From Aplidium turbinatum (Eukaryota; Chordata; Ascidiacea; Aplousobranchia; Polyclinidae), in assembly GCA_918807975.1 (NCBI GenBank), contig OU964922.1, positions 20,386,329 through 20,450,328 on the forward strand: a stretch of 64,000 bases of DNA, written 5' to 3'. Numbering within the stretch: position 1 is the stretch's first letter; every line of letters begins with the position of its first letter. The position numbers and the translations under genes are program-made. Of the stretch, positions 49,261-59,900 are shown piece by piece. Below the pieces are notes generated by a model that did no database searches, was not told the DNA's origin, and saw only the letters and a list, made by a program, of their open reading frames with translations.

Positions 49261-52200
49261 CCATTGATGAAAGATTGGAACGACTCAACAGCAATTGTTT
49301 TGAAAAAGTGCATTTACGTTTTATCATCGAACTCAGTCGAATGCCTAGATTTAGGCCAAGAGAACCCACATTGGACAAGACGACCCGCTATGATTATACC
49401 AAGAACTCATGCTGCAGCTGCAGCACATAAAGGTAAAAGGCAACCTTTGAATTTACTAAAGTAAACAATATCACACCAAATCAGAAGAATCGGTTTATTT
49501 AAATACAGAGCTTTCGCCACACAAGTGTGGCTTCATCAGTATAAACTTATTCAAATAGAATTCTTATTCAAATAGAAATTTGAATTTACTGTTGGTTTTA
49601 TATTAGCAGCATTATTTGGGATATCAATACACAAAACTTGCTGTGGTTCTGCTTGTAAAAACTTACCATTGCTTTTTGAATTGTGCATTTGTTTCAGGTG
49701 CAATGTTCGAAACAACGTTCAAACGTGTGTCATAATGTAGATAAAATCAATGATTCAAAACGTCTTCTGTCTTTCAGGCAAAATCTACATATTTGGTGGA
49801 ATAGCTGAAGGGAACAAGGTTTTGTCATCGGTAGAATGCTTTGATCCTGAGATGGAGTCTTGGTCAGTTGTGGACAATATGAAACGACATCGATTTGGCC
49901 ATAAAGTGCTGGAAGCTTCAGGTTTGGTTGGTTTTGAATCTTTATCCTCGGACTGACAAAGCCTTGATTGGTTATTCCTGGTAGTTTCGCATACTTGTAG
50001 AGGTTCCTGACGCAGGGCCGGTTACGGAGATTGGCAGAGTGAAGTTTTCGATTGTTGAAGTGTTGTTGCCGGGGAATTATTCCATCCACTTGGTGCCGCT
50101 GAATGGAGAGCATTCTAGGCCTGCTCAATGGAGAGCAGGCCTGAAATGTGTTGCTCAAGCGCACACCTCGTGAGCCGAACCAGCGCTGCTTGGTCTGGAG
50201 TCGGGCGTGTAACAATTGAGCTAATGGGGTAAGCAGCAGAGACTAATAATGGAATACTTAATTTTGTATTTGAAGGTCTGACCAAAACCAAACGAAATCT
50301 AAACAAGATATTCTACTACGCAACTTAATTCTGTAAACTTGATTTTATGTTAACGAAAACAAAAAACATAGCCTACATGTGCCAAAAAATTATAATGCGC
50401 GTAATAATAACATTGGTCGGATTTCCATAGAAAAAAACTGAAATAGGTGCATCTTATCCATGCAATCCCATCTAATAATCTACTCAATCTAATAATCAGT
50501 TGAAATTCGAAATGAGTAAGTTGAAAGCATTATCTAAACGTTTGTTGTAAACAAAACTAAAATACCTCATGAGTCTGAAAAAAGTAGGTGATAGCCTACG
50601 TCACCAATAGTTGATCGGACCATTTTCGTCCGTGCATGAGGTAAAAAGATGATGAAACCTCAAGCGGAAGGTGCATATAAACAAATTTGCATCTGGTTTC
50701 ATAATCTTAGCAATGGCGGTGATTAAACGTTTATAGCCTAGTTCCTCTTTGTTAATCATATGATAAAAAGAATAACCATAATGGTTATTGTATCCAGTTG
50801 AGTTAGTTGTCGTCTTGTGTGGCAACTTTTTAAGTAAAGGTGCGTAAACTTTTAAATTAAAATGTGTTTGGAAAGTTTATTCCAAAATAAGAAATGTGAC
50901 TTATCAGTAGACTGGGTCAGCACGTCGTGACGTCTTATACGAAACCTTTACGTTACAGTAAATAAAAAGCTTTTTCATACATTTTGGAAATCACTCATCA
51001 CAACGATAACAGCAAATTGTTCATGATTATTTATCGAATTGAGAACTGCAACAAACGCACATGTTGGTATGACCTGCCGGCTGCTACGTGCACTTAAAGA
51101 AATATTGTAATAATCTATTATTGAAAAGCAATTTGAAAAGTGTAGACTGCATGAGAAATGAAAGTTCGTGATAGGCCAAAAGTTGCAATCAGATTTAACA
51201 CTGTGCTGTGCAGTGCAAGGAAAGCGGTCTCACTATGTAAACAGCTTGAAGTAAAGTCAAATCAACTACTACGAATATTACACGTAGGCCTGCATAACAC
51301 GAAACTTTTTGGCCTAATCAAGCTCATATTATTGATCAGCTTATTAACATTTAACAAATAATCACAACCATTTAATGTTCAGCCACATCATGTTAGAACA
51401 ATAATTTGATTGTATAAATGCCACAAAGGCAGGTCGTCAATTGGTCAATAAGATTGAAAGACGAATCTAAAACAAATGGAAGGGGACACCAGCCGGACAA
51501 ATTATGTCTTGTGACATATTACTGTATAGCTTGTTGGTGTTATGTCATTTGTAATACTGTTTTAATCCATCGTGAAAAAAAGCAGTAAAAATGTAAAAGA
51601 GTGAAAGCGTGCAGTTTAGTCAGCAAAAAAATGATAATGTTCATTTTCACATAAAACAATGGAAAAAAAAAAACAATAACGTAGCATACCATACCTTAGA
51701 CATGACGAAACTGGGTTAAAAGTGTTCAATATGCTGCAAAGTTTATGCAACTCCAAATTTAAATTTTTCAACTAAGTTAGTTTTCGCAACTTTGAAGGTG
51801 TTTTTATTCAATCATGATAACTAAGCCGAAAAACTACAAAACAATCCCAACAGAACCACCACATATCGACCTTCAACATAGTCTACTTTATTGAAACATC
51901 ATTTGTTTTAATTGATTTACCTTGATTACTTTTATGTTTCAACTTTCAAGAAACTTACTTATAGAAATTCATCAGACGATTTTACGATACCCCTGATATT
52001 ACATACTTGACATAGCGTACATTGTAGCCCAAGAAATCTATTGCCTACATTGTTATTTCAACACCAACTAAATTTCAAATAGGCTACTGCAATTAATTGT
52101 CATATCGCTTAATATTGTTCCAGGTAAGCTTTACAACATTGGCGGCCCCAACACCGCTGTTGAGTGTTATGATCCAGTGACAAAAGAATCGTGCGAAATA

Positions 52201-54798
52201 ACTGATACCCCCAACAGAAATGGATTTTCCACCGTTTATAGCAAAGGGGTCATCTATGACATTGGTATACTTTAAAATAGGCTACTATGAATAAATCATA
52301 TAAAAGTTATTAGGCTATCCAGTGGTTTTCTACCAGGGTTCCGGAGAACCCTAAGGTTCCGCCAGTAGCCTAAGTTTAAGGGTTCCGCAAGTTTACATTC
52401 AAATCCGAGAGTCTATTTTATTATTATATGGATGCATTCTGCTTGTTGGTTGAAATAGAATATCCTACAATTGCTCAGAAAGCGCTGCGACTTCTTATGC
52501 TGTTTTCAACCTCCTACTTGTGTGAGTTTGGATTTTCAGCTCTGACAACCATCAAGCACAAGAGACGAGCACAATTGCTGTCTGTGGAAGATGAACTTCG
52601 TGTGTGTCTGTTAAACACACGACCCAATATTAAAGACTTGTGCAAGAAACACCAGGCTCAAGTTTCTCATTTAATTTTTTATGAGAATAAATGTAATTTT
52701 TTACAGTTTGTATTTTTATTGTACATAAATAAATCTGAATATGAGTATTTTAATTTTATTTTATTAATTAAACGATGTTTTTCGCATAAGGCAATTAAAT
52801 TATGGAACAGGGGTTCCTCGAGCTTGTGGAATGTTTCATTGGGTTTCGTTCTACCAAAAAGGTTGAAAACCACTGGGCTATACAGTAGGCTAGGCTAGAT
52901 AATTCCATCTGTTTTTTTTTAGTTAGTTCTTTTTCATTATCGACTAGCTCACGGCTTCTATTGTATTAACCAAAAGTCTGTGTGCTTAAAATTTTAATTG
53001 TGCAGCAGTAGCCTATTATTTTATTAAAGCAGCATTTATATTTTAGGCAGAACGTCAAAGTCACGAAGTTCCGGTAAGTCCAAAGATAAATGATTTATAT
53101 TTATTGTGGCAGACCAGTACTATCGTGCAGTGTGCTTCCCACCATCTAAGCTTATGACTCAAAACAATCAACTAGAAGCCTATTAGCCTACGCTATTTCA
53201 CTGAAGCATAAAATCAAGTTTTGTTTCAGTTTTCGCTTGTGTATCAACTATATTAGCCTATTATATTATTTGTATTAGACAAAGCTGTCCATATCGAAAA
53301 CAAGAAACAATACACAAACTGCAAATGCGCAAAGAACCACTTCTGATGATAATTTAAAAGCTCACTGAACACAACCACCAATAAATCACACATAACTTTT
53401 ATCAAAATCGTTTAGTTAAAGGCACCAAGTCAACAGTGGTCCGATACACAGTAGATTGTTACAACATCCAAGATGGCTTCTGGTACAAAGGGAGCGAACT
53501 CACCACAAATCGGTCACAAGGGTGCGCTTGTGCGCTCAATGATAAGATTTTTGTCATCGGAGGGTAAGTGACCAATCAGCAAGGAAATATATAGAGTAAA
53601 CATAAAGCCTTTAAATGGTGAAGAAATGATTTAAGTAAATTTCATAAGCCTCTGTTTTAATGGAAAAAGATCATTAATTGATGGTAACAAATAATTGTTA
53701 ACAACTCGATAGTAGCCTATTAAGCTTTTATCAATTTTTTTTGTTTGAATTTTCTTGTGGCAACACAATGTTAGTTTCTCGCAGGTGCGCTGATGTTTTC
53801 TTGGACAGACGTTATTTTCCAGATGCTATTTTCCTCGTTATAGCCTACAGTGCTAATAACAGTGAAAACAAAGCGGAAAACGAAACTTGTATTTTCTGCA
53901 AAACTCTATAAGCTACATTTAGTTGTAAAAAAATAAAAATTCAACGTGACGATAGCTAACTGTTGATCTAAGCCAGGGCTACTCAACTGGAGGACCGCGG
54001 TACGAATCTGGACCTTCTGGGTGTTGATGGTGGACCTTGAGCTTTTGGAAAAATAACCTCATTGCCACGTTTCAGGGCTTCTTTAAACAAATTTCTACAG
54101 GAAGGAAGCAATTTTTACTGTGATTATCCTAGTGTCTGGGGGCTTCGACCCCTGGACTCCCCGACACTTTCTCAAAAATCCAAGTCGAGTTACATTTTAC
54201 TTATAAAGTGGTTTGGTACAGACAACTTTCGTGGTTGCGTGTGCAATAACTTATTCACCGGACCGCTAGTTTGTTTGTTTGTTTGTTTATCTTTATCCTG
54301 CATTGCGGGAAAGCGGACTTGAGCGCTATGCATCGGTGTACGCCTTCCGACGTACACCTGACCCACGCTGCAGCCGACGGCAATGTCTGTTTCCGGTTGT
54401 CTACTCTACTTATGACTTAAATTTGGTACTACCCATTACTCGAAATCGATCACCGGGTAGAGGCAATTATCGTAAAGTTTCTTGCCCAGAGAAACAACAG
54501 CAAGTGCGGGTGGCTGGAGTCGAACATGCAGGCTCTCGACTGCGAGCCCAACGCGCTGACCACTCGGCCACGGCTGCCGACGAGGTTAACATTGGTTGAG
54601 TAACCCTGATCTAAGCCATAGCCTACATATTTTCCAACAATCAACACTAAAGAATTCAATCAAACTTATTCTATACCCAGGTGGGACAAGTTGACATCAT
54701 GTCAGTACATAGAGAGCTACGACCCTGTGAAGGACCAATGGGAAACAGTCAATTCAATGAGCTTCGGATTCGTTCAACAAGTTTGCGCGGTCGAATGA
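49261..54798 (+). CDS. Kelch-repeat protein (5' end uncertain)
   Basis: Recognisable exons are 49261-49432, 49778-49921, 52124-52264, 53047-53073, 53416-53563 and 54681-54798. They join in frame to a stop and give about 247 residues if translation starts at the ATG at 49267. Kelch blades are marked by IYVLSSNSVECLDL, IYIFGGIAEGNKVLSSVECF, LYNIGGPNTAVECYD, DKIFVIGG and YIESYDPVKDQWETV. The GG pairs, the Tyr/Asp-x-x-x-x-x-Trp spacing and the 45-50-residue repeat are typical of a beta-propeller, usually a substrate-binding platform in KLHL ubiquitin-ligase adaptors. The BTB and BACK domains of such adaptors were not found upstream, and a stop lies in frame just before an acceptor-like ttaatag at 49260. 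Either upstream exons are missed or this is a short or degenerate copy. The 27-nt exon adds GRTSKSRSS. SINE and hAT insertions occupy three introns. Confidence 0.82.
49511..49540 (-). ncRNA. Hammerhead ribozyme-like core (copy 2)
   Basis: On the minus strand: CTGATGA, a 6-bp stem II (GCCACA/TGTGGC with a CTTG tetraloop), then GAAA. All core bases of the hammerhead consensus are present. The flanks can form stem I (GTTTAT before CTGATGA, ATAAAC 14 nt after GAAA). The segment between GAAA and ATAAAC is short and does not give an obvious stem III or cleavage triplet. It lies in an intron of the kelch gene, antisense to it. Confidence 0.55.
49922..50232 (-). mobile_element. tRNA-derived SINE, family 1, copy 2
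   Basis: Full-length minus-strand copy. The head has an A box (TAGCTCAATTGTTACACG) and a B box (GGTTCGGCTC); the body matches the copies at 37066-37342 and 55514-55803, and the tail is made of ccaa units (gattcaaaaccaaccaaacc). An internal duplication (gaatggagagca / caatggagagca) is specific to this copy. The tail directly abuts the end of kelch exon 2, so the splice donor gtttgg is built from SINE tail sequence. Confidence 0.88.
50233..52123 (+). other. Kelch-gene intron sequence
   Basis: AT-rich intron between kelch exons 2 and 3, beyond the SINE. No repeat termini or coding blocks were recognised. Several TAGCCTA/TAGGCTA heptamers are present. The short plus frame at 51158-51361 has no domain. 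Confidence 0.5.
52320..52875 (+). mobile_element. hAT transposon relic with transposase C-terminus (556 bp)
   Basis: Ends CAGTGGTTTTCTACC and GGTTGAAAACCACTG. The flanks ggctatc and ggctatac look like an 8-bp target duplication with one base lost. Inside, 52428-52680 (+) encodes SYLCEFGFSALTTIKHKRRA and VEDELRVCL, then LCKKHQAQVSH. This is the C-terminal dimerisation end of a hAT transposase of the ZBED5/GTF2IRD2-related type ('FxxTYLCExGFS'). The catalytic part is deleted, so it is an internally truncated relic. It is inserted in the kelch gene's third intron. Confidence 0.87.
53974..54608. mobile_element. Non-autonomous hAT element enclosing a SINE (635 bp)
   Basis: Ends CAGGGCTACTCAACTGG and GGTTGAGTAACCCTG, with a perfect 8-bp target duplication ATCTAAGC (53966-53973 and 54609-54616). 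It has no transposase. About half of its length is a minus-strand SINE, so the original element was only about 300 bp. It sits 64 bp upstream of the last kelch exon. Confidence 0.92.
54262..54588 (-). mobile_element. tRNA-derived SINE, family 2, nested in a hAT element
   Basis: The minus-strand head resembles a class II tRNA (Ser/Leu type): A box TGGCCGAGTGGTCAGCGCG and B box GTTCGACTCC. The body contains cttgctgttgtttctctggg and gcatagcgctcaagtccgc, and the 3' tail is five or so acaa units (gtttgtttgtttgtttgttt on the plus strand). Head, body and tail differ from family 1, so this is a separate SINE lineage. The cctctaccc/ttgccc-type body is reminiscent of widespread deuterostome SINEs. Confidence 0.8.
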
Positions 54799-56945
54799 CA
54801 TGGAGTTGAAAAATACAATGTCATGGTTGTGTTTGACAGCGCTGAATCAACGTAAAACAAACATATCAGAGCCAGGGGCTTGTCTTGAAGCAAACGAGAA
54901 AAACCATGATCTCTATTCTTTAAAATAGAAAAGAGAACTTTGAGGTGAACAAACACTCCGCAACGCGGTGGTCGCCGATCAGATATTGTCAATGCATCCG
55001 GCAAACCTCGGGTTTGATTTCAGGTCAAGTGACAGAAAACTTTGTTTTACTTTTTGTGACAAATCGAGTGGATATGGCCGAAGTGAACAGTATTTATATG
55101 TGAACTTTGTGTAAAGACTGATAATGTGCAGTGGAAAGTATCCTACAGTTTGGCAGCCTATCCTTTAATTAATTATTTATTCATTAAACTTGATGCTATT
55201 TTTTTCAATGTAGGGAACTATACAGTTCACTGAAAAGTATTGTCTTGCTTTGAGTTGCCTAAATGGTCTGATTTCGTACAATTGACATAATAGTAGGCTA
55301 TGCTGCATGTTGATAGAACACAGAAGAATGAATTGGATTCTAACCTGCGTTGCTCAAACAAATCTAATAGACTACAAATTTTTTGCACGTTGCTATTATT
55401 CTGCTTATGCTTGGCTGCCTGATCCGCCTTCTCTGATTGAATGTTCTGTCGATAAAGAAATCATAGGCTACTGGGTCTGGTAAGCTTGAAAAGCAGGGCT
55501 CGTGAAATGAAGAGTTGGTTGGTTTTGAATCTTTATCCTCGTACTGACAAAGCCTATTTATTCCTGGTAGTTTCGCATAGCCTCTTGGCGCAGGGCCGGT
55601 TACCGAGAATGACAGAGTGAAGTTTACAATTGCTGAAGTCTTGTTGTGGGGAATTATTTCACCCATTAGGTGCCGCTGAATGGAGAGCAGTCCTTAGAAT
55701 GCGTTGCTCAAGCGCACACCCCGAGAGTCGAACCAGCACCGCTTGATCTTTCAGCTTCTTCGTTCATGAAGCCACGCGCTAACCCACTGAGCTTTCGGGG
55801 CGGACTTATTTAGTTATTATAGGTAAAAAGACGACACCATCAGATTGCAGGTTTACAGCCTTCAAAAAGTAGCCTAAGCACTAAATTACATGTCCTAGGG
55901 CTAGGCTATACCGTATAGTGTATAATTGTATATGCGACATAGCAGCTATTTTCAATTGGTGTGATTACAAGCTCTTTGTAAGTGATTTTTAGATTTTTTA
56001 TACAGCAATTCTCTTTTTGGAAGTGCCACATCTGCTCAGCCCTGGACCACTGACCAACGTCCTCAGCTGGTGGATCAGCTACTCCGTCGCAAGTCGCTAA
56101 CTAAGCAGCTACCATAGTAGTCGTATAATGTGCACAGTTCGCACATCATGGTGAGATGTGTGCCATGGGACGGCTTACAACTTGTCCCATGGTGATGTTC
56201 CGATACATTTCACATCTACAGCAGAGTCACGTAGTTCTCGTACAAAACAATTGTTCTTTCCCGGTTGAAACTGAGTTGTTTTAAACGGATTAGCACCAAA
56301 TCTTCAATGACACTCTGATACTTTTATTTCTAAGAGCAAGTTATACACCAGCTAGACAAAAATGCGCTCTTATTTCGTTTCAACGTCGCGAAACGTAACA
56401 TAATGAAAAAATGTTAAAAAATGCAAATTTTGCACCTAGGAAAAAAGTCCAACTGAAAATATAAAACCGATGGCAGAATAGACATTAGACAGGTGATTGG
56501 CAGTCTGGCAGGTCAAAAAAAACGAGCGTATAGTTTCAGACATCAGATGACATAATTGAACGTGGAAGCAGCATAGGAAATAATAACAATGTCATGTGGT
56601 ATGTCCTTACAAGCGGATACCCCGCTGATGGGAACCGCCATGGACAAATGTGCACCATGACAACGGGAATTCACCAGGAATCAACATACAATTTACTATT
56701 TAGTTCCTAAGCAAAGCTGGTCTCCGTCCTAAACCATCAAACGCATGTTCACGTACACTGCACCCTTAAGATCACATCCTACCATGCAAGATTGCAAGCG
56801 CATCAAAAGTGCCACATGCCTCGCCTATGCTTGGCCACTTGCAGTCAACAACAACTTTCTCAAAAAGTTTCCCACGGAATAAATGATCCAGGGAGCCCAC
56901 AAGAACAAATTCTCTCGATTTTATAAAACATAATTCGGAGAAAAA
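54799..56945. other. Region between convergent kelch and CDKAL1 genes
   Basis: It holds the 3' UTRs of both genes, a SINE copy and two halves of the ACGT-core palindrome (gctgaatcaacgtaaaac near 54842; tttcaacgtcgcgaaacgt near 56379). The stretch 56000-56940 is slightly GC-richer but has no recognisable coding block on either strand. Confidence 0.45.
55514..55803 (-). mobile_element. tRNA-derived SINE, family 1, copy 3
   Basis: Minus-strand copy with A box AGCTCAGTGGGTTAGCGCG and B box GGTTCGACTCTC. The body matches copies 1 and 2 closely (ccattcagcggcacc, ggtaaccggccctgcgcc), and the tail is ccaa-type. Its anticodon region differs from copy 1. Short deletions in the body show that it is not recent. 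Confidence 0.85.
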
Positions 56946-59900
56946 TTATACCAAACCTCCCTTTGATAAAAGTGATAAGAAAATCGCAAAAATAATAAAA
57001 ATGAACAAAATAAAGTTATTGCGCAAGAAATCATCTATCCCAACACGTTTCGTTTGTTCGTTTATCTGAAATAAAAAACAAATGTTCAATAAATTATTAA
57101 CAAGTAAATTTTGGAGTAATGAATTAAAGCTACAAAAGCATGGAATTCTTAGAAGAAAACTGGATAGAAGAAATGGTAATACAAAATGTTGTATCTGACA
57201 AGAAAGGCACAAGTCATCCATCGAAAAACTTTTCTAAAAAAAACAAACATAACAAAGCACTTTTAGAAACAAATCTATGCAAAAAGTTTAAAAAATTATG
57301 CAAATCGTCAACACCTTGAGTAGCCTCTGTTAGTGACAACTCAACATCCACAAAAGCGTCTGAATGAAAATGAAATCCATCGTTGGGACAACCTTACCTT
57401 GAGCTTGGTACCGGACAACGCTCCTTTAGCCAAAGGCACCACGCGTCCAGGCGATATTGCAGAACTGACGCGTCTTCCTTTCAAGTAGTGCTTGCCTGGG
57501 AAGCAATAGCTGCTATGAGCGTGTTCTTACCAATTGCTTTAGTTTACAGTGGAAATGAGCAATTTTTGAATAACGCAAAAACAATAATAGCCTATGATCA
57601 AGATTGGTTCACGCTACCACAAAGCGGCGAATGGTTCTTACCAGCTTCAAATATCTCGACGTTAAAACACTTTCCCATCAAATCTTCGTCCATTGGAAGC
57701 AAAACTTGCTCGTAAAATTTGTTGTGGCCGACATAGTGCTTCTTGTCGTGGGATATCTCTGTGACTAAAACCTGCTGCACTTTTCCAACCTGATGCCCAT
57801 ATGGTTCATATGATCGGAATAACTCGGAGAGTTTTTTGGTTCGTTTTTTAATCTGCAAAAGTCGGTAGGAATGAATGGATTCAATTGATTACCAAAAGCA
57901 GAAATTGAGAACTATGTGACATGAATTAGTGGTGCTATACTGATGAGCCTGGTAGCTTCACGGGCGAAACAGTGTCTATCACTGTCAATTCTTGCTACAC
58001 TCAACTGCCGAGAAACACAGTTAGGTTTTTGACAACGCTTCACCACTTTTCATCAATTCCATGAAACGTGGCACTGGACAAGACACAAGTTAGTGAACGT
58101 ACCGCCTGTCTGTTGATTTGTGGCATCCTTGCAGCGGGGGTGCCAGGTCTGGGGAAGAACTGGTTGATGAACAAACTTGGAAATTTGTATTTTTCACATA
58201 ATTTCATTGTTTCTTCAAAGTCCTAAAAAAGACAAAATCTTTCTATTTCAAGAACCTTTTCTGTGAACACTGAACAGCCACAAAACCGACGATATAATTT
58301 CCTTAAAATTAAACAGAAAACCAAACAAGTAAATTATCAAGCAAACATCAGCCACCAAGCCCGCACCTCAGAGATAAAAATATCTTTTTAATTTGTAGAT
58401 ATTTAAGAATTTGTCCTCCAACGGGCAGACAACTTCTGCTTTAGTAATGATATGGTGTGACTAAGTTATATGGACAATTCGGACATTGGAAGCAAAAAAA
58501 TCTTGGTATGAGGAACAAACTCAAAATCAGAAAAATAAAGATAAAATATTAATTGAACCTCTTCAGTCTCTGAAGGGAATCCACATATGATATCGGTTGC
58601 TATGGAGACGCCGTCAACTCGACTTCTCAGGAAATCGACCACTTGACAAAAGTCGTCGTACGTATATTCCCTACGCATCTCGTACAAAGTCCGGTCAGAA
58701 CCGGATTGAACTGGTACGTGCAGGAAAGCGTAAACTCGAGGATGGTTCAATATCTTTGCCATTTCCTGTGCATAAAAATTTGTCTTCAAAAAATCAATTA
58801 AGTCAACAAGAAAGGAAAAAACAGGGGTAGGAGACATAATGACTAGCTCATGAATAACGTAATCCTCTTTATTAGGTCCAAAGAATCAAAGATATATAAG
58901 CCCCACACAATTGGGGTGCTGTCGATAAAGTCGGTTGCCAAGATAAGATGCACCCCATTACCTATCAGATAGCAAGGAATGGGACTTTAACGTGATGTAG
59001 TCTACCATTCGACTGCACATAAGGTTGATCAACAGATGCTGATGATATGTGATGATAATTCGACGGGGAGAGGTACGTGGCTCAGCTGGGTGGAAGCCAA
59101 GAACGTGTTGTCACGGTTCGAATCCAGGCCGAGTAATCTCATCTTTTCAACACAAAGTTCCACGCTAGCCACAAACAGAACAACAGCCCATCAGAACGTA
59201 ACGTAAGAACTTGCCACATCAAAAAGTAGACTTTGTGGTTTCCCAAATATACTCAGTAATAAATAAAAATAAAACATTTAACATCTTAAAGAACTTCCAG
59301 GGTCAGCGTTTAGATTGATTGATTTTAAAGCAAGAAGCTATACCTCCAAATGTTCCAAAATATAAGGGGGGTTGGTCATGCCAACCCTCAGCATGCAACC
59401 ATCTGGTATGACTTCGACCAATTGCCAGAGTAACTGAGGCAACGAAACACCAATGTCGCGACCATACGCACCAGTATCTTCACTTGTCAACCATATTTCA
59501 ACCACTCCCTCTGTGAACAAAGAATGAGTTTAACAAAAAGCTACCAAAACAAACTTTAAATTCGATTTAAGTTATTTTTTTTTCTTCAAACCATCATTAG
59601 AGAAAGTGGATTTTTATATTTTCACCATTGCATAGTACAATGTAGCGTTAAAACTTGAAAGCGAAGTTACCTTCAAACGATTTCTTGGCTCTTTCCACGA
59701 TTTCCGAAATAGGGTAACTCCCCAGCTCTCCGCGAGCGTGCTTAGTCTTGCAATATGTGCACGAGTTCAAACACCTGCGTAGATTGCGGGCACAAAGACA
59801 CAATCATGTAAGATGCTTTCCAAAGCAAAAGATTTGGCGTAGCCCTGCCAAGTCTTGCAGATTATGTTCTTAAACAAGATACACCAATTACATACCAAGC

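Noticed and set aside
52428-52898. A 156-codon frame that could be taken for a host gene
   Set aside because: It lies between hAT terminal inverted repeats and encodes only the C-terminus of a transposase, then runs into element sequence.
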